Source: Paraburkholderia kururiensis JCM 10599 = LMG 19447
Lineage (GTDB): Bacteria > Pseudomonadota > Gammaproteobacteria > Burkholderiales > Burkholderiaceae
Reading direction: 5' to 3'
Assembly: GCF_003986935.1 (NCBI RefSeq)
Contig: NZ_RJZE01000016.1
Location: forward strand, 62,001-126,000
Length of the DNA: 64,000 nucleotides
The notes under the pieces: model-generated
What the model was told of the DNA's origin: nothing
Seen by the model: only the letters and a program-made list of their open reading frames with translations
Database searches by the model: none
In this document: one piece after another, positions 16,795 through 26,217 of the stretch
Layout of the letters: each line of letters begins with the position of its first letter
Numbering within the stretch: the first letter of the stretch is position 1
Made by a program: the position numbers and the translations under genes

Positions 16795-17553
16795 ATGGAC
16801 CGGCTGATCTATACCGCGATGACGGGCGCCACCCAGGCGCTCGAGCAGCAGGCTGTCGTCGCGAACAATCTGGCGAACGTCTCCACGACGGGCTTTCGCG
16901 CGCAGCTTGCCGCGTTTCGCGCCGTGCCGATGTCGTTCGGCGACGGCAACACGGTGAACACGGACACCACGCGCACCTTCGTGCTGGCGTCCACGCCCGG
17001 CGCGGACTACACGCCGGGCCCGATCCAGCAGACCGGCAATCCGCTCGACGTCGCGGTGCAGGGCCCGGGCTGGCTCACGGTGCTCGACAACAACGGCAAC
17101 GAGGCCTACACGCGCGCGGGCAACCTGCACGTGGACACCAACGGCCAGATCGTCAACGCGATGAACCAGCCGGTGGTGGGCGGCGGTGGCCCGATTTCGG
17201 TGCCGCCGGGCTCGGAAGTCACCATCGGCAAGGACGGCACGGTGTCCGCGCTGATTCCGGGCGACCCGCCCACGACCATCGTCAACGTGGATCAGCTGAA
17301 GCTCGTGAACCCGGACCCGGCCTCGCTCAAGCACGGCGACGACGGCCTCTACCGCACGGCGGACGGCAATCCCGCCGACGCGGACCAGAACGTCGTGCTC
17401 GCGCCGCAGTCGCTGGAAGGCAGCAACGTGAACCCGGTCTCCGCCATGGTGGCGATGATCACGAACGCGCGGCAGTTCCAGATGCAGACCAAGCTGCTCG
17501 AATCGGCCAGCCAGAACGAACAGTCCGCCAACCAGTTGCTCAACTTCAGCTGA
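16795..17553 (+). CDS. flgF: Flagellar proximal rod protein FlgF
   Basis: FlgF is a rod subunit located near FlgG. The 252 residues begin MDRLIYTAMTGATQALEQQA, with the axial motif VVANNLANVSTTGFRAQL and the FlgE/F/G core (GNPLDVAVQGPGWLTVLDNN), ending in the usual C-terminal helix (NVNPVSAMVAMITNARQFQM). Length is the family norm. Start ATG 16795 is chosen because the rod motif must start close to the N-terminus; it is 17 bp after flgE. Confidence 0.95.
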   Translation: MDRLIYTAMTGATQALEQQAVVANNLANVSTTGFRAQLAAFRAVPMSFGDGNTVNTDTTRTFVLASTPGADYTPGPIQQTGNPLDVAVQGPGWLTVLDNNGNEAYTRAGNLHVDTNGQIVNAMNQPVVGGGGPISVPPGSEVTIGKDGTVSALIPGDPPTTIVNVDQLKLVNPDPASLKHGDDGLYRTADGNPADADQNVVLAPQSLEGSNVNPVSAMVAMITNARQFQMQTKLLESASQNEQSANQLLNFS

Positions 17554-17593
17554 CGGGCTCGCCCGCAAGCCAGCCCACAGGAGAAGATTCAAA

Positions 17594-18382
17594 GTGAACC
17601 GCTCACTCTATATCGCCGCTACCGGCATGAATGCGCAGCAGGCGCAGATGGATGTCATCTCGAACAACCTCGCGAACGTCAGCACCAATGGCTTCAAGGG
17701 CTCGCGCGCGGTGTTCGAAGACCTGCTTTACCAGACCATCCGCCAGCCGGGTGCGAACTCCACGCAGCAGACCGAACTGCCTTCGGGCATCCAGCTCGGC
17801 ACCGGCGTGCAGCAGGTCGCCACGGAACGCCTCTACACGCAGGGCAACCTGCAGCAGACCGGCAACTCGAAGGACGTCGCCATCAACGGCGCGGGCTTCT
17901 TCCAGGTGCAGATGCCCGACGGCACGAACGCCTACACGCGCGACGGCTCGTTCCAGACCAACGCGCAGGGCCAGCTCGTGACCTCGAGCGGCTACCAGAT
18001 CATTCCGGCCATCACGATTCCGCAGAACGCCACGTCGATGACTATCGGCAGCGACGGTGTGGTGTCGGTCACGACGGCGGGTTCGAACAATACGCAGCAG
18101 ATCGGCTCCATCCAGCTCGCCACGTTCATCAACCCGACGGGCCTCGAAGCCAAGGGCGAAAACCTGTTCGCCGAAACGGCGTCGTCGGGCGCGCCCAACG
18201 TGACCACGCCGGGCCTGAACGGCGCGGGCTCGCTCAACCAGGGCTACGTGGAAGCGTCGAACGTGAACGTGGTGCAGGAACTGGTCAACATGATCCAGAC
18301 CCAGCGCGCGTACGAGATCAACAGCAAGGCCGTGACCACGTCCGACCAGATGCTGCAGACGCTCTCGCAGATGCCGGTGTAA
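17594..18382 (+). CDS. flgG: Flagellar distal rod protein FlgG
   Basis: FlgG builds the distal rod crossing the peptidoglycan and outer membrane. The start is GTG with CAGGAGAAG upstream. The 262 residues include MNAQQAQMDVISNNLANVST near the N-terminus, the core GNSKDVAINGAGFFQVQMPD and the C-terminal NVVQELVNMIQTQRAYEINS. The length of 260-262 residues is highly conserved in this family. Nothing unusual. Confidence 0.96.
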   Translation: MNRSLYIAATGMNAQQAQMDVISNNLANVSTNGFKGSRAVFEDLLYQTIRQPGANSTQQTELPSGIQLGTGVQQVATERLYTQGNLQQTGNSKDVAINGAGFFQVQMPDGTNAYTRDGSFQTNAQGQLVTSSGYQIIPAITIPQNATSMTIGSDGVVSVTTAGSNNTQQIGSIQLATFINPTGLEAKGENLFAETASSGAPNVTTPGLNGAGSLNQGYVEASNVNVVQELVNMIQTQRAYEINSKAVTTSDQMLQTLSQMPV

Positions 18383-18442
18383 TGGTCTGATTCGGGCCTG
18401 ATCGTGGCCCGGGTCCGGCTGAAAGTGCAGGAAGGACGAAGG

Positions 18443-19129
18443 ATGTCGCAATTCATTGAAACTACGCGGGTGAAGGCCCTCTCGGGCGCGGTGCTGCTGG
18501 CCGCGCTCGCGGGCTGCGCGCTCGTGCCGAAGCAGCCCATCGTGCAGCAGCCCATGACGGCTGTGCCGCCGATGCCGCCGCAGTCGCAGAGCCCGGGCTC
18601 CATCTACAACCCGGGCTACGCGGGGCGGCCGCTCTTCGAAGACCAGCGTCCGCGCAATATCGGCGACATCCTCACCATCGTCATTTCGGAAAACATCAAC
18701 GCCACGAAGTCGTCGGGCACGGGCACCGGCCGCAACAGCGCGACCGACTTCAACGTGCCCACGGTCGGCTTCATGGGTGGCATCTTCGGCAAGGCCAAGC
18801 TTTCCGCGACCGGCGACAACACGTTCAAGGCGACGGGCGGCGCGAACGCGTCGAACACGTTCAACGGCACGATCACCGTGACCGTCACGAACGTGCTGCC
18901 GAACGGCAACCTGGTAGTGAGCGGCGAGAAGCAGATGCTCATCAACCAGGGCAACGAATTCGTGCGTTTTTCCGGCGTCGTGAATCCGAACACGATTTCG
19001 GGCCTCAACTCCGTGTATTCCACCCAGGTGGCGGACGCGAAGATCGAATACTCCGCCAAGGGCTACATCAACGAGGCGGAAAACATGGGCTGGCTGCAGC
19101 GTTTCTTCCTGAACGTGGCGCCGTGGTGA
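18443..19129 (+). CDS. flgH: Flagellar L-ring lipoprotein FlgH
   Basis: FlgH forms the outer-membrane L ring. ATG 18443 has AGGAAGGACGAAGG upstream, giving 228 residues. The lipobox is LAALAGC at about residues 18-24. The conserved stretch RPRNIGDILTIVISENINAT follows, and near the end AKGYINEAENMGWLQRFFLN. The start of flgI follows the stop by two bases (or overlaps it if a GTG at 19123 is used). Confidence 0.95.
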   Translation: MSQFIETTRVKALSGAVLLAALAGCALVPKQPIVQQPMTAVPPMPPQSQSPGSIYNPGYAGRPLFEDQRPRNIGDILTIVISENINATKSSGTGTGRNSATDFNVPTVGFMGGIFGKAKLSATGDNTFKATGGANASNTFNGTITVTVTNVLPNGNLVVSGEKQMLINQGNEFVRFSGVVNPNTISGLNSVYSTQVADAKIEYSAKGYINEAENMGWLQRFFLNVAPW

Positions 19130-19131
19130 TC

Positions 19132-20322
19132 ATGAGCTTCACTCTCTTTTCCGCCTGCCGCCGTCTGGGTGCCGCCGCTTTTGCAGGCGCGGCGCTCCTG
19201 CTCGCGCTCGGGCTTGGCCTGGGCGCCACTGCGCCGGCAGCGCACGCCGAGCGCCTCAAGGACCTCGTGCAGATCCAGGGCGTACGCGACAACCCGCTGA
19301 TCGGCTACGGCCTCGTGGTGGGTCTCGACGGCACGGGCGACCAGACTTCGCAGACGCCGTTCACGACGCAGACGCTCGCGAACATGCTCGCGAACCTCGG
19401 TATCTCGATCAACAACCAGTCGGCGGGCTCGGGCAGTTCCGGTTCGTCGTCGCTGTCGAACATGCAGCTGAAGAACGTCGCCGCCGTGATGGTGACGGCG
19501 ACGCTGCCGCCGTTCGCCCGGCCGGGCGAGGCCATCGACGTCACCGTGTCGTCGCTCGGCAATGCCAAGAGCCTGCGTGGCGGCACGCTGCTGCTCACGC
19601 CGCTCAAGGGCGCGGACGGCCAGGTCTATGCGCTCTCGCAAGGCAACGTGGCCGTGGGCGGCGCCGGCGCGAGCGCCAACGGCAGCCGCGTGCAGGTGAA
19701 CCAGCTGGCCGCGGGCCGTATTGCGGCAGGCGCCATCGTGGAGCGTTCGGTGCCTACGTCCGTTTCGCAGGCGGGCACCATGCAGCTCGAACTCAACGAC
19801 ATGGACTACGACACCACGCAGCGCATCGTGGCCGCCGTCAACAACGCGTTCGGCGGCGACACCGCCGTGGCGCTGGACGGCCGCACGATCCAGCTGCGCG
19901 CGCCGACGGACAGTGCGCAGCAGGTCGCCTTCATGGCCCAGTTGCAGAACCTCGACGTGACGCCGGCCAAGGCTGCGGCGAAGGTGATTCTCAACGCGCG
20001 CACGGGCTCCATCGTGATGAACCAGATGGTCACGCTGCAAAGCTGCGCGGTGGCGCACGGCAACCTTTCGGTGGTCGTGAACACGCAGCCGGTGGTAAGC
20101 CAGCCGGGGCCGTTCTCGAACGGTCAGACCGTGGTGGCGCAGCAGTCGCAGATCCAGCTCAAGCAGGACAACGGGGCGTTGCGGCTCGTGACTGCGGGCG
20201 CGAACCTGGCCGACGTGGTGAAGGCGCTCAACGCGCTGGGCGCGACGCCGGCCGACCTGATGTCGATCTTGCAGGCCATGAAGGCTGCGGGCGCGCTGCG
20301 CGCCGACCTCGAGATCATTTGA
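19132..20322 (+). CDS. flgI: Flagellar P-ring protein FlgI
   Basis: FlgI assembles the P ring around the rod in the peptidoglycan layer. From ATG 19132 the product has 396 residues with a Sec signal peptide (cleavage after AHA, near residue 38), then the family start ERLKDLVQIQGVRDNPLIGY, the block LVVGLDGTGDQTSQTPFTTQ, and the C-terminal LADVVKALNALGATPADLMS. An in-frame GTG three codons upstream overlaps flgH. Assembly probably needs FlgA, encoded on the opposite strand upstream. Confidence 0.95.
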   Translation: MSFTLFSACRRLGAAAFAGAALLLALGLGLGATAPAAHAERLKDLVQIQGVRDNPLIGYGLVVGLDGTGDQTSQTPFTTQTLANMLANLGISINNQSAGSGSSGSSSLSNMQLKNVAAVMVTATLPPFARPGEAIDVTVSSLGNAKSLRGGTLLLTPLKGADGQVYALSQGNVAVGGAGASANGSRVQVNQLAAGRIAAGAIVERSVPTSVSQAGTMQLELNDMDYDTTQRIVAAVNNAFGGDTAVALDGRTIQLRAPTDSAQQVAFMAQLQNLDVTPAKAAAKVILNARTGSIVMNQMVTLQSCAVAHGNLSVVVNTQPVVSQPGPFSNGQTVVAQQSQIQLKQDNGALRLVTAGANLADVVKALNALGATPADLMSILQAMKAAGALRADLEII

Positions 20323-20334
20323 CGGGAGCATGAG

Positions 20335-21267
20335 TTGAATTCCGATCCGTCTCTGAAGGCCAACGACCTTAGCCAGCGCTTCGCGCTCGACGTGCAGGGC
20401 TTCGACGCCCTGCGTGCCCAGGCGAAGAACTCGCCGCAGGCCAGCCTCAAAATGGCCGCGCAGCAGTTCGACGCTGTCTTCACGCAGATGATGCTGAAGA
20501 GCATGCGCGATGCGACGCCCTCCGACGGCCCGCTCGATTCGCACGACGGCGCCACGTTCACGTCGATGCTCGACCAGCAGCTTTCGCAACAGATGTCGTC
20601 GAAGGGCATTGGCGTGGCCGACGCGCTTTTCAAGCAGCTTTCGCGCAACGCCGGCTTGCAGGGCGGCGACGCCAACGCGGGCAACACCGCGGCGCTTTCC
20701 GCGCTTTCGAAGGCGTTCGCCAATCCGTCCTCCAACGGCGCGCTTGCCACGGGCAAGGGCTACACGGGCAACAGCGCGCTCACGCCGCCGGTGCGCGGCG
20801 ACGGCTCGTCGCCGAAGATCGACGCGTTCGTCGACAAGCTGGCCGCGCCGGCCCAGGCCGCGAGCGCGGCGACCGGTATTCCGGCGCGTTTCATCATCGG
20901 CCAGGCGGCGCTCGAATCGGGCTGGGGCAAGCGCGAGATCATGAACCGCGACGGCACCTCGAGCCACAACGTGTTCGGCATCAAGGCCACCAAGGACTGG
21001 ACGGGCAAAACCGTCTCCACGGTCACCACCGAATATGTGAACGGCCGCCCGCAGCGCGTGGTGGAGAAGTTCCGCGCCTACGACTCCTACGAGCAGGCGA
21101 TGACCGACTACGCGAGTCTCCTGAAGGACAACCCGCGCTACGCGCAGGTGCTGAACTCGTCGCACGACGTGAACGGCTTTGCGCAAGGCATGCAGCGCGC
21201 GGGCTACGCAACGGACCCGCACTACGCGAAAAAGCTCATCTCGATCATGCAGAAGATGACTGCCTGA
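20335..21267 (+). CDS. flgJ: Rod cap and peptidoglycan hydrolase FlgJ
   Basis: FlgJ caps the growing rod and locally opens peptidoglycan. The 310-residue protein starts at TTG with GGGAGCATGAG upstream. Residues about 35-100 are the rod-binding domain (AAQQFDAVFTQMMLKSMRDA), and about 165-305 the glucosaminidase domain (FIIGQAALESGWGKREIMNR with the likely catalytic Glu in ALESGWG; ATKDWTGK). This two-domain form is typical of beta- and gammaproteobacteria. It ends the flgB-J run. Confidence 0.95.
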   Translation: MNSDPSLKANDLSQRFALDVQGFDALRAQAKNSPQASLKMAAQQFDAVFTQMMLKSMRDATPSDGPLDSHDGATFTSMLDQQLSQQMSSKGIGVADALFKQLSRNAGLQGGDANAGNTAALSALSKAFANPSSNGALATGKGYTGNSALTPPVRGDGSSPKIDAFVDKLAAPAQAASAATGIPARFIIGQAALESGWGKREIMNRDGTSSHNVFGIKATKDWTGKTVSTVTTEYVNGRPQRVVEKFRAYDSYEQAMTDYASLLKDNPRYAQVLNSSHDVNGFAQGMQRAGYATDPHYAKKLISIMQKMTA

Positions 21268-21677
21268 GCGAGCGCAGGAACGACCGGAAAGAAACGGCCA
21301 GCAGCGCAAGGCCGCAGTCAGGCCACACGAAAACACGCGACGGGGCCATGTCGTGAGAAGAAGACGGTGCAGGCCCGTCGTTGCTCGACGCCGAAAGGCG
21401 GCGGGCGACGGCGGGCCGAACCGCATCCGCAAGGCATAGGTTTCAGGGCATAAGGGGCTGTTCTCCGCGCACCGCCGGACGCTTTAACGTTTGCGCCAAA
21501 TATTTGCCACACAGGCCCTAAACTTTGGCCTTATCCTGCCGCTAATCAGACAAACCAGCGACCGCGCGGAGTGTCTCCGCATGGTCGGACGCGTGCCGAA
21601 AGACCGCGGAGACCGGCGCCGAGGGGGCACGGCTCCCGGGGCAGGCGCCCGGCTCAGACCTCCCGCGTCGCACGAAC
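21268..21677. other. Intergenic region between flgJ and ycgR
   Basis: This 410-bp gap contains no supported gene. Its only recognisable element is the sigma-28 promoter at 21519-21545 facing the YcgR gene. Confidence 0.7.
21519..21545 (+). promoter_or_regulatory. Sigma-28 promoter of ycgR
   Basis: TAAACTTT (-35), 11 bases, GCCGCTAA (-10). It matches the FliA consensus and lies about 130 bp before the YcgR-type gene, placing the brake in the late flagellar class. Confidence 0.8.
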
Positions 21678-22466
21678 ATGCACATCGGCAAGGCCATGGA
21701 TACCACCCAGTCAAATGGAGAAAACGCCGAAGCGAACGGCGCTTCGGAGGCAGACGACGCTCACGACTTCGGGCGGCGCAACCCGCTGGAAATCGGCGTG
21801 CAGTTGCGCAACCTCGTGAACCGCGGCGACTTTCTCACCGTGCAGTACAAGGGCGGCCAGCTCGTCACGCGGCTGCTCGACGTGGACGTGCGCGGCCGCG
21901 TATTCACCTTCGACTGGGGCGCCGTGGAGGCGCACAACAACGGTCTGCTCGCGGCGCCGCGCTCCCAGTTCCACGCTTCGCCCGACGGCGTGCGCATGGA
22001 GTTTTCCACGCCCACGCCGCGCGAGACGCGTTTCGAAGGCCTGCCTGCCTTCGAAGCCGACTTTCCCGAAGTGCTCTATTACGTGCAACGGCGCGAGTAT
22101 TTCCGCGTGGAGACGCCGTTGCTGGAACCGTACCTGTGCCACGGCCGGTTCCCGGAAGGCGAGCCGTTCCGCTTCGAGGTGCACGACATCTCGCTGGGCG
22201 GCGTGGGCATGCGCACCACGGACGAACGCGTCGTGGGCCTGCCCATGGGCGTGACCCTGATGGACTGCGAACTCGCGCTCGGCCCGCAGGGCACGCTCTC
22301 GCTCGACTTGCAGCTTGTTTCGCACCGCATGTTCGACCTGCCCAACGGCTCGCAGCGCTATCAGCTCGGTTTCCGTTTCGTGACGCTGCCCGGCAGCGCC
22401 GAGAACACGCTGCAGCGGCTCATTACGCAGCTGGAAATGAAACGCCGTTCGCTCGTGCGGGCCTGA
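21678..22466 (+). CDS. ycgR: YcgR-type flagellar brake, PilZ c-di-GMP receptor
   Basis: YcgR proteins bind cyclic di-GMP and slow or bias the motor. The 262-residue protein has an N-terminal YcgR domain (NPLEIGVQLRNLVNRGDFLT) and a C-terminal PilZ domain with both ligand motifs: the arginine motif in VQRREYFRVETP (about 135-146) and DISLGGVGM (about 171-179). The start could instead be the ATG at 21696 (MDTTQSNGENAE); neither has a strong ribosome site. A consensus sigma-28 promoter lies upstream and flgKL follow. Confidence 0.9.
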   Translation: MHIGKAMDTTQSNGENAEANGASEADDAHDFGRRNPLEIGVQLRNLVNRGDFLTVQYKGGQLVTRLLDVDVRGRVFTFDWGAVEAHNNGLLAAPRSQFHASPDGVRMEFSTPTPRETRFEGLPAFEADFPEVLYYVQRREYFRVETPLLEPYLCHGRFPEGEPFRFEVHDISLGGVGMRTTDERVVGLPMGVTLMDCELALGPQGTLSLDLQLVSHRMFDLPNGSQRYQLGFRFVTLPGSAENTLQRLITQLEMKRRSLVRA

Positions 22467-22600
22467 AACCCCGCCCGAACGCGCAGGTAGCCGTACCCGG
22501 CAGTACCGGTTTCAACCTTATCGTCTTTCCCGCGCGGTCATGCCCGCCGCATGACCGCCGCGCGTGCCGCCATTCCTTTCCGAAAATTCTGCCGGCGCCC

Positions 22601-22627
22601 TAAAACTTTCCGCGCCAAGGCCGATAA
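22601..22627 (+). promoter_or_regulatory. Sigma-28 promoter of flgK-flgL
   Basis: TAAAACTT (-35), 11 bases, GCCGATAA (-10, perfect). It lies 61 bp before the flgK start. Confidence 0.88.
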
Positions 22628-22688
22628 ACACGCTGTTATCGCCATAACAGGACGAGTACGCGCGAAAGCGCCGAGGGACCACGGAACA

Positions 22689-24653
22689 ATGTCCAGCAAC
22701 CTCTTCAATATCGGCTTGAGCGGTCTGAATGCCGCTCAATGGGGCCTCACCACCACGGGCCAGAACATCAGCAACGCGTCCACGCCGGGCTACTCGGTGG
22801 AGCGGCCTGTCTACGAGGAAACCGCGGGGCAGTACACGTCGTCGGGATTCCTGCCGCAGGGCGTCTCCACGGTTACGGTGCAGCGCCAGTACAGCCAGTA
22901 CCTGAGCACGGAACTCAACAGCGCGCAGTCGCAAAGCGGTTCGCTCACGGCTTACTACAACATGATCGCGCAGCTCAACAACCTGGTCGGCAGCCCGACC
23001 ACGGGTATTTCGAGCGCGATCACGTCGTATTTCACGGGCCTGCAAGGCGTGGCCAACAGCGCGTCGTCGCTGTCGGCGCGGCAGACCGCGATGAGCTCGG
23101 CGCAGTCGCTTGCCGCGCAGATCAACGCGGCCGGCGCGCAATACGACCAGATGCGCCAGAGCGTGAACACGCAGTTGACCGACACCGTCTCGCAGATCAA
23201 CACGTACACGAAGCAGATCGCCGACCTCAACCAGCAGATCCAGGCCGCCAACGGCTCGGGCCAGCCGCCCAACCAGCTGCTCGACCAGCGCGACCAGGCG
23301 GTGTCGAGCCTCTCGCAACTGGTCGGCGTTCAGGTGGTGCAGAACTCGAGCGGCTACAGCGTCTTCATGGCGAGCGGCCAGCCGCTCGTCGTCGGCACGG
23401 GCACGTACAACCTCTCCGCGGTCACGTCGCCGTCGGACCCGAGCGAGCTTTCCATCTCCATTCAGGCCGCTTCCAGCTCGGGCGCGTCCAACCCCGCCAC
23501 CTTGCTGCCCGATAACCTCGTGAGCGGCGGCACGCTGGGTGGCCTGCTTGCGTTCCGCAGCCAGACGCTGGACCCGGCCGAAGCGCAACTGGGCGCCATT
23601 GCGACCAGCTTCTCGGCGCAGGTGAACGCGCAAAACGCGCTCGGCCTCGACATGAACGGCAACCCGGGCACGGCGCTCTTCACGGTGGGCAGCCCGACGA
23701 TCTACGCGAACCAGAACAACACCGGCAGCGCCACGCTGGGCGTGACGCTCGCCAACGCTTCGCAGCCCACGACGGGCGACTACACGCTCTCGTACGACGG
23801 CAGCGCCTACAAGCTCACGGACAACGCGACGGGCGCCATGATCGGCTCGGCCACGAGTCTTGCGAGCCCCATCGGCGGCTTGCAGTTCTCGCTCACGGGC
23901 ACCATGAACGCCGGCGATTCGTTCGACGTGCAGCCCACGCGCGGCGCGCTCAACGGCTTCGCGCTCGCCACCACGAACTCGACCGCGATTGCAGCGGCTT
24001 CGCCCGTGCTGGCCTCCGCGCCCACCACCAACACGGGCACGGGGACGATCACGCAAGGCGCGGTCAGCGCGGGCTACGTGCTGCCGTCCACGTCGACCAC
24101 GCTCACCTACAGCTCGGCCTCGGGCGGCATCTCGGGCTTCCCGGCGGGCTCCACGGTGAACGTGAACGGCACCAACTACACGATTGCCAGCGCCGCCACC
24201 GTGGTGCCGTATTCGTCGTCCACGGGCGCTTCGATCTCCGTGAGCGGCAGCACCATGAACGCGGTGAGCTTCTCGATTTCCGGCACGCCCGCCAACGGCG
24301 ACACGTTCACCATCGCGAAGAACACGGGCGGCGGCAACGACGGACGCAACGCCCTGCTGCTGTCGAATCTCGTGTCGGCCAAGCAGCTGAACGGCGGCAC
24401 CTCGACGCTCACGGACGCCTATTCGGGCTACGTGAACACGATCGGCAACCAGACGAACCAGGTGCAGGCGGCGAACACGGCGCAGACCACGCTCGTCACG
24501 CAGATCAGCTCGGCGCAGCAGTCGGTCTCGGGCGTGAACATCAACGAAGAAGCAGCCAACCTGTTGCAGTACCAGCAGCTCTACCAGGCGAACAGCAAGG
24601 TGATCCAGACGGCTTCCACGCTGTTCCAGACGCTGCTCGGCATTTTCCAGTGA
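22689..24653 (+). CDS. flgK: Hook-filament junction protein FlgK (HAP1)
   Basis: FlgK is the first junction protein between hook and filament. ATG 22689 gives 654 residues beginning MSSNLFNIGLSGLNAAQWGL, with the axial motif GQNISNASTPGYSVERPVY and the C-terminal coiled region (VSGVNINEEAANLLQYQQLY). It is about 100 residues longer than enteric FlgK. The central part has two Thr/Ser-rich segments ending in AGDSFDVQP (about 418) and NGDTFTIAK (about 545), related to modules in FlgL and FlgE. It is co-transcribed with flgL, 11 bp downstream, and chaperoned by FlgN. Confidence 0.95.
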   Translation: MSSNLFNIGLSGLNAAQWGLTTTGQNISNASTPGYSVERPVYEETAGQYTSSGFLPQGVSTVTVQRQYSQYLSTELNSAQSQSGSLTAYYNMIAQLNNLVGSPTTGISSAITSYFTGLQGVANSASSLSARQTAMSSAQSLAAQINAAGAQYDQMRQSVNTQLTDTVSQINTYTKQIADLNQQIQAANGSGQPPNQLLDQRDQAVSSLSQLVGVQVVQNSSGYSVFMASGQPLVVGTGTYNLSAVTSPSDPSELSISIQAASSSGASNPATLLPDNLVSGGTLGGLLAFRSQTLDPAEAQLGAIATSFSAQVNAQNALGLDMNGNPGTALFTVGSPTIYANQNNTGSATLGVTLANASQPTTGDYTLSYDGSAYKLTDNATGAMIGSATSLASPIGGLQFSLTGTMNAGDSFDVQPTRGALNGFALATTNSTAIAAASPVLASAPTTNTGTGTITQGAVSAGYVLPSTSTTLTYSSASGGISGFPAGSTVNVNGTNYTIASAATVVPYSSSTGASISVSGSTMNAVSFSISGTPANGDTFTIAKNTGGGNDGRNALLLSNLVSAKQLNGGTSTLTDAYSGYVNTIGNQTNQVQAANTAQTTLVTQISSAQQSVSGVNINEEAANLLQYQQLYQANSKVIQTASTLFQTLLGIFQ

Positions 24654-24664
24654 GGCAATAGGCC

Positions 24665-25885
24665 ATGCGCATCTCGACGACCCAGCTTTTCGGCCTGAAC
24701 GTTCAGCAGATGAACGATCAGCAAAGCGAACTCGCGCAGCTGTACCAGCAGATCGCGAGCGGCCAGGCGATCACCACGCCGTCGGACAACCCGCTTGGCG
24801 CGTCCCAGGCCGTACAGCTCTCTATGCAGGCTTCGGAGCTCTCGCAGTACACGAGCAACCAGAGCACCGCGCTCACCTCGCTGCATGCGGAAGATTCCAC
24901 GCTCTCCAGCGTGAGCACCGTCTTGCAGAGCGTCAACACGCAGCTCGTGCACGCGGGCGACGCCTCGCTCAGCGACTCGAACCGCGGCGCCATCGCGCAG
25001 GATCTGATCGGCCTGAAGAACCAGCTGCTCGGTCTCGCGAACGCCAACGACGGGCAGGGCAACTACCTGTTCGCGGGCTTCCAGACCACGTCGCAGCCGT
25101 TCAGCACCAACGCGGCGGGCACGGTGAGCTACAACGGCGACACCGGCGTGCGCTCCATCCAGGTGACGAGCAGCCACCAGGTCGCCGTGAGCGACAGCGG
25201 CGCTTCCGTGTTCCTTTCCGTCGCGGCGGTGGGCACGACGTCCATCTCGGCGGGCTCGGCCAGCAACACGGGCACGGGTGTGGTCGGCACGGTGAGCACG
25301 CTCAACGCCTCGAATCCGGCGAACCAGGACAAGTACACGATCACGTTCGCGGGCTCCGGCGCTTCGAGCACCTACACGATCACGGACAACACCACCGGCA
25401 CGACGGGTGCGGCGCAACCGTACTCGGCGGGCTCGGCGATCACGCTGGGCGGCCAGAGCGTCTCGATCACGGGCGCGCCCGCTGCGGGCGACACGTTCAC
25501 CGTGACGCCGGCGACCCAGGCGGGCACGGACATCTTCTCGTCCATCGACGCCGCCATCGCCGCGTTGCAGACGCCGGTGGTGGGCACGGCCGGCTCGGCG
25601 AACCTCAGCAACTCGCTTTCCACCGCGATGCAGAAGGTGCAGAACGCCATGAACAACGTGGTGACCGTGCAGGCGTCCGTGGGCGGGCGCGAGCAGGAGC
25701 TGCAGGCACTGCAGACCGTGACGCAGAACAGTTCGCTGCAGACGCAGAGCAACCTGTCCGACCTCACGCAGATCAACCTCACGAGCACCATCAGCAAGTA
25801 CACGATGACCCAGTACGCGCTGCAGGCGGCCCAGCAGGGCTTCGTGAAGATTCAGGGCATGTCGCTCTTCAACTACATCAACTGA
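24665..25885 (+). CDS. flgL: Hook-filament junction protein FlgL (HAP3)
   Basis: FlgL is the second junction protein and resembles flagellin at its ends. The 406 residues start MRISTTQLFGLNVQQMNDQQ with the flagellin-like helix QSELAQLYQQIASGQAITTP, and end with SLFNYIN. It is longer than enteric FlgL (317) because of a central Thr/Ser/Gly-rich module at about 220-285 (TITDNTTGTTGAAQPYSAGS and GAPAAGDTFTVTP) nearly identical in pattern to one in FlgE. It is the last gene of the flgKL operon. Confidence 0.95.
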   Translation: MRISTTQLFGLNVQQMNDQQSELAQLYQQIASGQAITTPSDNPLGASQAVQLSMQASELSQYTSNQSTALTSLHAEDSTLSSVSTVLQSVNTQLVHAGDASLSDSNRGAIAQDLIGLKNQLLGLANANDGQGNYLFAGFQTTSQPFSTNAAGTVSYNGDTGVRSIQVTSSHQVAVSDSGASVFLSVAAVGTTSISAGSASNTGTGVVGTVSTLNASNPANQDKYTITFAGSGASSTYTITDNTTGTTGAAQPYSAGSAITLGGQSVSITGAPAAGDTFTVTPATQAGTDIFSSIDAAIAALQTPVVGTAGSANLSNSLSTAMQKVQNAMNNVVTVQASVGGREQELQALQTVTQNSSLQTQSNLSDLTQINLTSTISKYTMTQYALQAAQQGFVKIQGMSLFNYIN

Positions 25886-25936
25886 GGCCGCGGGCGCGGG
25901 GCCGGGTGAGCCGAAGCCGGCCGCCCGGCGCGCCGA

Positions 25937-25976
25937 GCAGCCCGCCCAGCGCACCACGCAGCCCGCCCAGCGCACC
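25937..25976. repeat. 19-bp direct repeat, two copies
   Basis: GCAGCCCGCCCAGCGCACC is present at 25937-25955 and 25958-25976, a period of 21 bp. It follows the flgL stop. Confidence 0.85.
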
Positions 25977-26188
25977 GCGCGGCCCGTATCGGATCTTTGG
26001 CTGGTTCGTCTCTACCCGCCGCCACCTGTCGTATTCCACCGCCGCTTCGGGGGCTTTTCGGCCTGCTTTCTGGTCCGACCCCGGCCGGCTCCCGCTACCC
26101 GCGGGAACCGGCCAACCGCGCGGCGCCCCGCCTGGCACTGTTCTCGACAAAACCACGAGCTAACCGCAAATCCCCCTTCTTTTCCCCT

Positions 26189-26217
26189 CATCGCGGAAGG
26201 CTAAAAGCCAGAACAAT
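26189..26217 (+). promoter_or_regulatory. Possible fliL operon promoter (weak two-block match)
   Basis: CAT at 26189-26191 (in CCCCTCAT) is followed after 20 bases by AACAAT (26212-26217), the same spacing as in the flhB and flhF elements. It lies 37 bp before the fliL start. Sequence similarity outside the box is slight. Confidence 0.25.
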
